Source: Clostridium sp. D53t1_180928_C8
GTDB taxonomy: Bacteria > Bacillota > Clostridia > Clostridiales > Clostridiaceae
Assembly (NCBI RefSeq): GCF_015667795.1
Contig: NZ_JADPEL010000023.1
Span: 1 to 51,273 of the forward strand
Direction: 5' to 3'
DNA length: 51,273 bases
The translations under genes and the position numbers were made by a program. Shown here one piece after another: positions 45,110-51,273 of the stretch. The notes beneath the pieces were generated by a model that saw only the letters and a program-made list of their open reading frames with translations, did not search any database and had not been told where the DNA came from. Positions within the stretch are counted from its first letter, which is position 1; every line of letters begins with the position of its first letter.

Positions 45110-45197
45110 AGGGAAAATTGAAATTATAAAAAATAATTAGTGAAGGGATATAAAGTCAGTGAAATCAATAGTTTTGTTAAAAATACAAAAAAAAATA

Positions 45198-45231
45198 TGC
45201 ATAAAAAAATAAAATTATGCATAAATATTAT
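45198..45231. promoter_or_regulatory. Second pair of half-matching ARG-like boxes
   Basis: TGCATAAAAAAATA (45198-45211) and TGCATAAATATTAT (45218-45231) repeat at a 20-bp interval about 110-120 bp upstream of the argG promoter. Only the left half of each fits the ARG pattern, so they could be auxiliary ArgR sites or chance AT sequence. Confidence 0.35.
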
Positions 45232-45243
45232 TAGATATATACA

Positions 45244-45275
45244 AAAAGCAAAAGGTATAAATACCTTTTGCTTTT
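45244..45275 (-). terminator. Terminator of the DUF421-DUF4363 operon
   Basis: Perfect 15-bp arms (45244-45258, 45261-45275); minus-strand product ends GCTTTTTG. Confidence 0.85.
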
Positions 45276-45656
45276 CTAAAATATGTTTTCAATGTTAGGA
45301 ACTTGAAGTTCTTTCATATGCTCGGTACTATATTTTAATAGATGAAGTGAAGCTTCAGTTTCACTTGAATCATCTTTTTCTATGTATACAGTTAACTTTA
45401 AAGCTTCATTTAACATTACATCATAATCAACATGATTTATATAGATGGAGGCAATAGCACCTTTATCTTGAATTAGATTAAAAATTGCCATAGCATCTTG
45501 AAAATTTTCTTCCTTGGTGGAGTAACTTAATGTTTCCTCCATTTCATCACACATTTCTATTATATCAGAACATAGGTTTTTAAAGCTTATATCTGTATAA
45601 GTTAGAAAGCCTAATAACAATATAAAAAGAAAAATAGAAAATAATGAATTCTTCAT
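45276..45656 (-). CDS. DUF4363-family membrane-anchored protein
   Basis: Protein of 126 residues with an N-terminal helix (about 3-20, SLFSIFLFILLLGFLTY) and a helical, acidic extracytoplasmic part (EMCDEMEETLSY, YIEKDDSSETEASLHLL). It overlaps the DUF421 stop codon by 4 bases (ATGA). The pair DUF421-DUF4363 is common in spore-forming clostridia; involvement in spore or envelope properties is inferred from DUF421 relatives, not from this protein. Confidence 0.82.
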   Translation of the reverse strand: MKNSLFSIFLFILLLGFLTYTDISFKNLCSDIIEMCDEMEETLSYSTKEENFQDAMAIFNLIQDKGAIASIYINHVDYDVMLNEALKLTVYIEKDDSSETEASLHLLKYSTEHMKELQVPNIENIF

Positions 45657-46531
45657 TTTTTAGCTCCTTTTTCATTTTTATCGTATAATTGATAAACAAA
45701 TTTTCCTTGAGTATCAATCATAGCAATTAGTACATCTTTAATTGAATCAATATGATGTTTTTTTAATTCGTGCTCAATCCAAACCTTGTTTTTACCACTA
45801 GTAGTAAGAGCATTATTATTAACATGCCCATCTAACACGTAAATTATAGGTAATCTAGGTGGTTGGCTAGAATTACTAGAGCTTGATGAAGATGAAGTAT
45901 TACTTCCACTAGAGTTGGTAGAATTACTTTTTTTATTGTTTTTAGAAGAACTCTCACTTCCAGAAGCATTACTATTAGTATTTTGAGTATTATTAGAGCC
46001 ACTTTGAGAAGAAGAATTTTGGCTTCCTGATGATAATGGTTGTGTATTAGAACTACAAGAAGCATCAACAGAAGCACTGTTAGAGCTACTTTGAGAAGTT
46101 AAAAATGATAGCTGACCATTATTTTCTAATATTGCATATTGAATTTCGTTTAAATCAAAATATCCAGCAAGTCTTAATTCTTCCATAAGTTCATCTAAAT
46201 TTATTTGTTGTTTTTTTAAAGCCTGATAATTTATTTTACCTTTACAAACCAAAATACAAGGTTCACCTTCAAGTATTTTTCTAGTAAATTGACTTTTAAG
46301 TTGAAGTTGAGTTAACACTGTTTTTATAAATAACAATGTAACTATTGGAATAATACCAAGAATTAAAGGTAATCTAGTATCTTGCATTGGAAGGGCTGCT
46401 AAATCCGATATCATTATTGTTATAACAAATTCATATGGTTGCAATTCACCGATTTGCCTTTTACCCATCAACCTCATTACAAGTATTACTAAGAAATATA
46501 AAAAAGCAGTTCTTATTAGAACAATGAACAT
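45653..46531 (-). CDS. DUF421 (YetF-family) membrane protein with Ser/Asn-rich insertion
   Basis: Protein of 292 residues. Three N-terminal helices (about 2-75) precede the cytoplasmic DUF421/YetF beta domain: RQIGELQPYEFVITIMISDL, EGEPCILVCKGKINYQAL and LDELMEELR are family hallmarks. Residues 147-223 (45863-46093) are almost only Ser, Asn, Gly, Thr, Gln, replacing the short linker usual here; the domain resumes at PPRLPIIYVLDGHV. The low-complexity part keeps the frame. YetF-type proteins influence Bacillus spore germination and resistance. AGGTG precedes the ATG. Confidence 0.88.
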   Translation of the reverse strand: MFIVLIRTAFLYFLVILVMRLMGKRQIGELQPYEFVITIMISDLAALPMQDTRLPLILGIIPIVTLLFIKTVLTQLQLKSQFTRKILEGEPCILVCKGKINYQALKKQQINLDELMEELRLAGYFDLNEIQYAILENNGQLSFLTSQSSSNSASVDASCSSNTQPLSSGSQNSSSQSGSNNTQNTNSNASGSESSSKNNKKSNSTNSSGSNTSSSSSSSNSSQPPRLPIIYVLDGHVNNNALTTSGKNKVWIEHELKKHHIDSIKDVLIAMIDTQGKFVYQLYDKNEKGAKK

Positions 46532-46822
46532 AATTAAATCACCTCTTAATTAAGTATTTGTAAAAAAAATACTTTTATTCCTAAGTGAGATTTTTAATTT
46601 TTAATTTAGTTAATAGAACTTGTATGAAGCTTTAAGTTTTCAAGCAAAAATATAGCAATTTTACTATATAAAATAATAGAATAATTTTTAAAGCCGTATA
46701 TAATAAGAGTATAGAGAAATTATTTCTAATAATAATTAATGAAACAAAATTTCGCACTAAATTTTATAATATAATTTTTGTTAACTAATGGTATTATAAG
46801 GGTTTAGAAGGGTGGAGTAAAG

Positions 46823-48319
46823 ATGAAAGAAAATATTAATTTAGTAAACACTAAGAATGAAGCTATTGAAAAAGACTATACAAGAACATTACAATTTATC
46901 TTTATTAAAGCTACTTTGGATTTGTTTCCAAATGCCAAAATAACAATACAACATAGTGTAGGTAAGGGTATATTTGGGGAAATATTTAAAGAAGATGCTC
47001 TTAATGAAAAAGATATAGAAAAGATAAAATTTAAAATGCAAGAGCTGATAAATAGAGATTTACCTATTAATAAAATTAAAGTTACAAAAGAAGAAGCAAT
47101 TAATATTTTTAAGTCTTATAATATGAGTGACAAGGTTCTTTTGTTAGAACAAGTAGATTTTAAAACAGTTAATTTATATGAATTAGATGGAAGATATGAC
47201 TATTTTTATGGGCATATGACTAAAAAAACAAGTGATATAAAAGCCTTTGATTTAATTTATTATGAAAATGGATTTATATTAAGAAGACCTAATGATTATC
47301 AAACATTTACTTTATCAGAATTTGTTGAGCAAAGAAAAATTACAAAAATATTCAGAGAAACTGAAAAGTGGTTAGATATTTTAGATGTAGGAAATGTTGG
47401 GGCATTGAATGATAAAATTGATAATGGAGAATTAATTAATTTAGTAATGATTTCTGAAGCTTTACACGAAAAGAAAATTGCAGAAATTGCTGATAAAATT
47501 AATTCTAAAGAAGAGGTTAAATTAGTATTAATTGCAGGGCCAAGTTCTTCAGGAAAAACAACCTTTGCTAATAGATTAGGAGTTCAGTTACGAGTTAATG
47601 GAATTATACCAATACCAATATCATTAGATGATTATTTTGTAAATAGAGATCAAACACCAATAGATGAAAATGGAGAGTATGATTTTGAAACAATTGGATC
47701 AGTAGATACAGAATTATTTAATAAACACTTAAATTTGATATTACAAGGTGAAGAGGTTGAAATTCCAGAGTTTAATTTTATAAAGGGTGAAAGAGAATGG
47801 GTTGGAAAGAAAGTTAAATTACCTTCAAATGGAGTTATCATAGTGGAAGGGATTCATGGATTAAATCCTATATTAACAGCTCATATTGATGAAAAATATA
47901 AATTTAGAGTTTATATTTCAGCATTAACTCAATTAAATTTAGATAATCATAATAGAATTACTACAACGGATGTAAGAAGAATTAGAAGGATTGTAAGAGA
48001 TCAATTATCAAGAGGTCATGGAGCTGAAGATACATTAAAGATGTGGCATAAGATAAAAAGAGGTGAAGAAAAAAATATTTTTGTTTACCAAGAAGAAGCA
48101 GATGTAATGTTTAATTCTACTTTAGTTTATGAGTTATGTGTATTAAAAAAATATGCACTTGAAGAACTTAATAAAATTAAGGAAGATAGTATAGTTTATG
48201 GTGAAGCTAAAAGATTAAAGGCTTTACTAGGGTTCTTCAGAGAGGTTGATAAAAATGTTGTTCCTGAAAATTCAATTTTAAGAGAATTTATTGGAGGAAG
48301 CATTTTTTATAAATACTAA
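46823..48319 (+). CDS. Nucleoside (uridine) kinase-like protein with ThrRS-type N-terminal domain
   Basis: Cytoplasmic protein of 498 residues. The N-terminal part (about 50-200) resembles the second additional domain of threonyl-tRNA synthetase (YFYGHMTKKTSDI, FDLIYYENGFILR). The C-terminal part (about 230-430) is a PRK/uridine kinase: Walker A GPSSSGKTTF, SLDDYFVNRDQTP, and IVEGIHGLNP. Clostridial members are annotated nucleoside kinases; the phosphate acceptor is not fixed by sequence. GGTGGAG precedes the ATG. Single gene followed by a fold-back element. Confidence 0.85.
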   Translation: MKENINLVNTKNEAIEKDYTRTLQFIFIKATLDLFPNAKITIQHSVGKGIFGEIFKEDALNEKDIEKIKFKMQELINRDLPINKIKVTKEEAINIFKSYNMSDKVLLLEQVDFKTVNLYELDGRYDYFYGHMTKKTSDIKAFDLIYYENGFILRRPNDYQTFTLSEFVEQRKITKIFRETEKWLDILDVGNVGALNDKIDNGELINLVMISEALHEKKIAEIADKINSKEEVKLVLIAGPSSSGKTTFANRLGVQLRVNGIIPIPISLDDYFVNRDQTPIDENGEYDFETIGSVDTELFNKHLNLILQGEEVEIPEFNFIKGEREWVGKKVKLPSNGVIIVEGIHGLNPILTAHIDEKYKFRVYISALTQLNLDNHNRITTTDVRRIRRIVRDQLSRGHGAEDTLKMWHKIKRGEEKNIFVYQEEADVMFNSTLVYELCVLKKYALEELNKIKEDSIVYGEAKRLKALLGFFREVDKNVVPENSILREFIGGSIFYKY

Positions 48320-48336
48320 AATGTTTTAAAGTTATT

Positions 48337-48642
48337 ATGAATACTTGAAATAAACTGCGAACTACAGTGAGAACGAAAAATGGAATATTGCTTTTCCGGG
48401 AAGCGGTGAAATTTTCACTTTGAATTTATATAATTGATTCCATAAAATTTGCTAAAGTTTTTAAACTAGCTAGCGCGTCAAACAGTAAAAACTTCTTCAC
48501 ACAAATTTTACTACATCAATTATTAAATTCTACAGCTTAATTTCAATGCTTCCCTCCAAATTAATATTTCATTTTTTCTATTCACTATTTTTCTTAGTTT
48601 CCCGACTTAAGCTTTAGTTCGCAATTTATGAAAAGTATTCAT
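48337..48642. repeat. 306-bp imperfect fold-back (MITE-like) element
   Basis: The outer arms ATGAATACTT...TGCGAACTA (48337-48364) and TAGTTCGCA...AAGTATTCAT (48615-48642) are 26-28 bp inverted repeats. Inward pairing continues along almost the whole length: AAAAATGGAATATT against its partner, GGGAAGC with GCTTCCC, TAATTGAT with ATCAATTA, TAAAATTTG with CAAATTTTA and AAGTTTTTA (48455-48463) with TAAAAACTT (48486-48494). The centre is near 48474, with CTAGCTAGCGCG. It fills the gap between the kinase and sdaAB, contains no frame, and may end the kinase transcript. Confidence 0.75.
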
Positions 48643-48697
48643 ATAAATTCAAAGTAAGTGTATTTAAAATTTAACATAATAATTTTGGAGGTTACAT

Positions 48698-49375
48698 ATG
48701 AAAAGTGTAGGAGTTTTTGATATATTAGGTCCTATAATGGTTGGGCCATCATCATCACATACAGCAGGAGCTGCAAGGCTTGGAAAGGTTGCAAGAGCTG
48801 TTGCAGGAGCTGATATAGAAGATGTAACATTTTATTTACATGGCTCATTTGCTAAAACTTATAAAGGTCACGGAACTGATAGAGCATTAGTTGCTGGAAT
48901 TTTAGGAATGGAACCAAGTGATTTAAGGCTTAGAGATTCTTTAGAAATAGCCAAAGAAATGGGATTAAAAATAAGATTTAGGGAAGCAGATTTAGGAGAT
49001 GTTCATCCTAATACAGTTAAGTTTGTTATAAAGGGAAAAGAAGGTACATATGAACTTATAGGTTCTTCAATTGGAGGAGGAAGTATTGAAGTTACTTCTG
49101 TTAATGGAAATTTAGTTAACTTTACTGGTGCATATCCAACTATTATTGTTTCTAATAAGGATGTTCCAGGTGTAGTATCTAAGGTAGCGTCAATACTTTA
49201 TGAGAATGATATAAATATTGCATTTATGAAGGTGTTTAGAAGTCAGAAGGGCAGAGATGCAACAATGGTATTTGAAGTTGATCATGAGGTTACATCAGAA
49301 ATAATAGGTAATGTTAAAGCAATTAACGGTATAAATAAAGTAATAATGATTAATCCAATTAAGGAGGGTGAATAG
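48698..49375 (+). CDS. sdaAB: L-serine dehydratase, iron-sulfur-dependent, beta subunit
   Basis: Smaller subunit of the anaerobic [4Fe-4S] serine deaminase (serine to pyruvate and ammonia). 225 residues: MVGPSSSHTAGAARLG near residue 14, HGSFAKTYKGHGTDRALVAG, and a C-terminal ACT domain (about 148-220, with SNKDVPGVVSKVASIL). TGGAGG precedes the ATG. The alpha subunit follows one base later. Confidence 0.96.
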   Translation: MKSVGVFDILGPIMVGPSSSHTAGAARLGKVARAVAGADIEDVTFYLHGSFAKTYKGHGTDRALVAGILGMEPSDLRLRDSLEIAKEMGLKIRFREADLGDVHPNTVKFVIKGKEGTYELIGSSIGGGSIEVTSVNGNLVNFTGAYPTIIVSNKDVPGVVSKVASILYENDINIAFMKVFRSQKGRDATMVFEVDHEVTSEIIGNVKAINGINKVIMINPIKEGE

Positions 49376-49376
49376 T

Positions 49377-50255
49377 ATGATAGCAAGATCAGGTGAAGAG
49401 TTATTAAAAATATGTGAAGAAGAAAATATATCTTTAAGTGAATATGCAATAAGAATTGAAATGGAAGATAAAGGGCTATCTAGAGAAGAAGTATATGAAA
49501 AGATGGCTAAGAATTTAAAAGTAATGAAAGAAGGAGCTACTGAAGGAAGAGAAAAAGAGGTATATTCATTAAGTGGTCTTATTGGTGGAGATGGATATAA
49601 AATTCAAAAGTATTTAGAAAAAGGAAATACTTTAACAGGAGATGTAACTGTAAAAGCAATGGCAATGGCATTATCATCATCAGAAGTTAATGCTGGTATG
49701 GGAAGAATAGTAGCATGTCCAACAGCAGGTTCCTGTGGAATATTACCAGCTGTAATTTTATCAGCAGGAGAAAAGTTAGGAAAGACAGATGAAGAGCTGA
49801 TCGATGCGTTATTTACTTCAGCTGCAGTAGGAATGATAATTGGAATGAATGCAACTCTTTCAGGAGCAGAAGGAGGATGTCAGGCAGAATGCGGTTCAGC
49901 AGCAGCAATGGGTTCAGCAGCAGTTGTTGAAATGATGGGAGGAACTCCTAAGATGTGTTTAGATGCAGGTGCAATAGTTTTAAAAAATATACTTGGACTT
50001 GTATGTGACCCAGTTGCAGGCCTTGTAGAAATACCTTGTGCAAAAAGAAATGCAGCAGGAGCTATAAGTGCTCTTTGTACAGCTGATATGGTTATGGCTG
50101 GAGTAGGAAGTAAAATACCTTTTGATGATACCGTATCTGCTATGTATAAGGTAGGAAAGAGCCTTCCATCAGCACTTAGAGAAACTGCAATGGGTGGTGT
50201 TGCTGTTACAAAAGCAGGACTTGAACTTCGTAAAAAAGTATTTGGAGAAGAATAG
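49377..50255 (+). CDS. sdaAA: L-serine dehydratase, iron-sulfur-dependent, alpha subunit
   Basis: Catalytic subunit, 292 residues. The cluster cysteines are in ACPTAGSCGILPAV, GGCQAECGSAAAMG and LVCDPVAGLVEIPC. The ATG at 49377 follows GGAGGG with good spacing; a GTG nine bases earlier is inside the beta-subunit end and closer to that site. Co-transcribed with sdaAB for energy-yielding serine fermentation. Confidence 0.96.
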   Translation: MIARSGEELLKICEEENISLSEYAIRIEMEDKGLSREEVYEKMAKNLKVMKEGATEGREKEVYSLSGLIGGDGYKIQKYLEKGNTLTGDVTVKAMAMALSSSEVNAGMGRIVACPTAGSCGILPAVILSAGEKLGKTDEELIDALFTSAAVGMIIGMNATLSGAEGGCQAECGSAAAMGSAAVVEMMGGTPKMCLDAGAIVLKNILGLVCDPVAGLVEIPCAKRNAAGAISALCTADMVMAGVGSKIPFDDTVSAMYKVGKSLPSALRETAMGGVAVTKAGLELRKKVFGEE

Positions 50256-50341
50256 AATAAAATTGCGCACATCGTAGATTTTGTCGAATAGTATAGTATT
50301 AGGCAAGAGTTGCACTATAGATAATAAAGTGAGGACGCGCT

Positions 50342-51157
50342 ATGAGGCTTAGTGAAGAGTCTATAAAGTATATTTTAGACTTGCAAAAGAATATGCTACC
50401 TCTTATTTATTGTTGTGCTAATAATGAAAGATTAAGCATCTTAGAAGATACAATTAAACATTATAACGGAATATTTAGCTATAAAGATAGTAACCTTAAT
50501 AAAGAGGAATATCAAATAAATACACTATTGATTTTTTTAGATGAAATTAATTCAGAGAGTATATTAGATATAGAAAAAGCTTTAATAGCTATTAATAAAA
50601 AAGAGAGAGTATTATTAGAAGCCAATGGAATAGATTCGTTAATTAACAAAAGAAATTTAGCATTAAGTATTATAAATAGATATGATATTAATGTTATTAA
50701 AGGAACAAAGAGTGAAATAGAAGCTTTGATAAAATTTCAAGAAAATGTTGAAGAAAAAGATTTGAATGAGAGTAATGTCAACTATAAGTATAGAAATTTT
50801 TCAAGGAAAAATAATACTATAATAATTATAAAAGAAGATAATTATTATATAACTGATGGATATAGTGAGTTTTTAATAAAAGGTAATAATAATTATTTTT
50901 TTAATAAAAATGAATTAGATAATATATATACAGGTATGTTAGCTACTAGCATTGGAGTATGTAAAAACAAAAGTGAAATAATTCAGGCTATACTAATATC
51001 TACAATAGCTTTTTATATTGGAAAGCAAAGGGCATTAGATAACGTTAGAAGTAGTGATGAGAATATAGAAGAATATCTATTAAATGAAATATATAAAATT
51101 GATATAGATAAAGTAAAGTCGTATGGGGATATATGTTATTCTTTTAAAAGATATTAA
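50342..51157 (+). CDS. Diverged ThiM-like (hydroxyethylthiazole kinase fold) protein, probably non-catalytic
   Basis: 271 residues. The order of elements recalls ThiM: an N-terminal LPLIYCCANN in place of PLVHNITN, a strand TLLIFLDEI, DINVIKGTKSEIEALIKF (like VIRGNASEIxAL), then TIIIIKEDNYYITDG (like VVVTGxxDYVSDG), and a final helix bundle with AILISTIAFYIGKQRA. The catalytic DPVG and GTGC motifs are missing (the region reads IYTGMLATSIG). So a ribokinase-like fold without kinase activity is likely. GTGAGGA precedes the ATG. It lies 86 bp after sdaAA; no thiamine genes are adjacent. Confidence 0.6.
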   Translation: MRLSEESIKYILDLQKNMLPLIYCCANNERLSILEDTIKHYNGIFSYKDSNLNKEEYQINTLLIFLDEINSESILDIEKALIAINKKERVLLEANGIDSLINKRNLALSIINRYDINVIKGTKSEIEALIKFQENVEEKDLNESNVNYKYRNFSRKNNTIIIIKEDNYYITDGYSEFLIKGNNNYFFNKNELDNIYTGMLATSIGVCKNKSEIIQAILISTIAFYIGKQRALDNVRSSDENIEEYLLNEIYKIDIDKVKSYGDICYSFKRY

Positions 51158-51193
51158 ATATAAAAAGAGCACAAATGTGCTCTTTTTATATTT
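51156..51193 (+). terminator. Terminator after the ThiM-like gene
   Basis: Perfect 18-bp arms (51156-51173, 51176-51193) built on GAGCACA/TGTGCTC with A and T runs. Confidence 0.88.
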
Positions 51194-51196
51194 AAA

Positions 51197-51226
51197 GAGA
51201 CTGTAGATAATTTTGTGTAATATAGT
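51197..51226. mobile_element. Possible IS256-type terminus
   Basis: GAGACTGT followed by TTTTGTGTAA (51211-51220) resembles the ends of IS256-family elements, which commonly contain TTGTGTAA. No transposase is present; only one end is seen. Confidence 0.25.
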
Positions 51227-51239
51227 TTCTTATAAATTA

Positions 51240-51273
51240 AATATTACTGGAAATTTTGATTTCCAGTAATATT
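51240..51273. terminator. Hairpin at the right edge
   Basis: AATATTACTGGAAAT (51240-51254) and ATTTCCAGTAATATT (51259-51273) are perfect arms with loop TTTG. Its T-run, if any, is beyond the window; it may end a convergent gene. Confidence 0.55.

Noticed and set aside
44950-45275. T-box or riboswitch upstream of argG
   Set aside because: No AGGGTGGNACCGCG antiterminator motif or other known riboswitch core; ARG-box-like palindromes at the promoter explain regulation better.
45844-46077. 77-residue Leu/Val/Ile-rich frame overlapping the DUF421 gene
   Set aside because: It is the +1 reading of the Ser/Asn codon tract; the Leu richness is a by-product of repeated Ser codons.
45863-46093. Frameshift or assembly error in the DUF421 gene
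   Set aside because: The frame is open throughout and the conserved domain resumes in the same frame after the low-complexity tract, so an in-frame insertion is the simpler reading.
49880-50272. 130-residue frame antisense to sdaAA
   Set aside because: Lies opposite a clear L-serine dehydratase gene; composition (Ala/Pro/Ser-rich) reflects the reverse of that coding sequence and no ribosome binding site is seen.
50342-51157. Active ThiM hydroxyethylthiazole kinase
   Set aside because: DPVG and GTGC catalytic motifs are missing and no thiamine genes are adjacent.

Overview
The window is a stretch of chromosome from a low-GC Firmicute, almost certainly a Clostridium of the sensu stricto group. 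Evidence: base composition near 30% G+C by eye, strong AGGAGG-type ribosome binding sites, occasional GTG/TTG starts, a pyridine-nucleotide-independent type of thioredoxin reductase known from clostridia, two-subunit iron-sulfur serine dehydratase, DUF4342, DUF421/DUF4363 and M15 families typical of clostridia. I see no rRNA, tRNA, CRISPR array, prophage or intact insertion sequence. The left and right edges and one internal gap carry short sequences resembling insertion-sequence ends.

Layout. 1-2.3 kb: an IS200/IS605-like right end, then on the minus strand a K+ uptake pair (ktrB-ktrA), preceded by a possible 55-residue small protein. 2.7-8.1 kb: a small protein, an M20 amidohydrolase, two tandem DUF4342 (UBA-like) membrane proteins, an overlapping OmpR-type two-component system and an unrecognised acidic protein. 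8.3-12.6 kb: a LysR regulator divergent from a sulfur module (CoA-disulfide-reductase/rhodanese fusion and a YeeE/YedE-type transporter). 12.7-20.4 kb: an amino-acid permease, then an AraC regulator divergent from a ferric-siderophore ABC importer and an MFS protein, with a Fur-like box inside the promoter. 20.5-22.8 kb: MATE exporter and divergent MerR regulator.

22.8-30.3 kb is the most distinctive part: a thiol-redox island. It holds an amino-acid (possibly cystine) ABC transporter, a ferredoxin-flavin-type thioredoxin reductase, thioredoxin, an RclA-like flavin disulfide reductase, an unknown membrane-anchored protein, an HxlR-type regulator with an N-terminal cysteine, and a CcdA-TlpA fusion that moves reducing power across the membrane. 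Four promoters in this island share one operator-like inverted repeat (AGTWAC-N6-GTRMCT) starting exactly 20 bp before a TTGnnn -35 box, each followed by a 17-bp spacer. I read this as a compact, apparently undescribed local thiol-stress regulon, with the HxlR protein as the candidate regulator.

30.3-36.6 kb: a VanY-like carboxypeptidase, an MFS transporter with divergent LysR, an NdpA-like nucleoid protein, a FUSC membrane protein and ferritin. 36.8-45 kb: arginine biosynthesis argG-argH-argC-argJ-argB-argD-argF on the minus strand; ArgJ recycles acetyl groups and the last three enzymes make arginine from ornithine. The argG promoter is embedded in two ARG-box-like palindromes 20 bp apart, and the argG, argF and argD leaders share unusual sequence features. 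45.2-51.3 kb: a DUF421/DUF4363 pair with a 77-residue Ser/Asn-rich insertion, a nucleoside kinase-like protein, a 306-bp fold-back element, L-serine dehydratase (sdaAB-sdaAA) and a ThiM-like protein that has lost its catalytic motifs.
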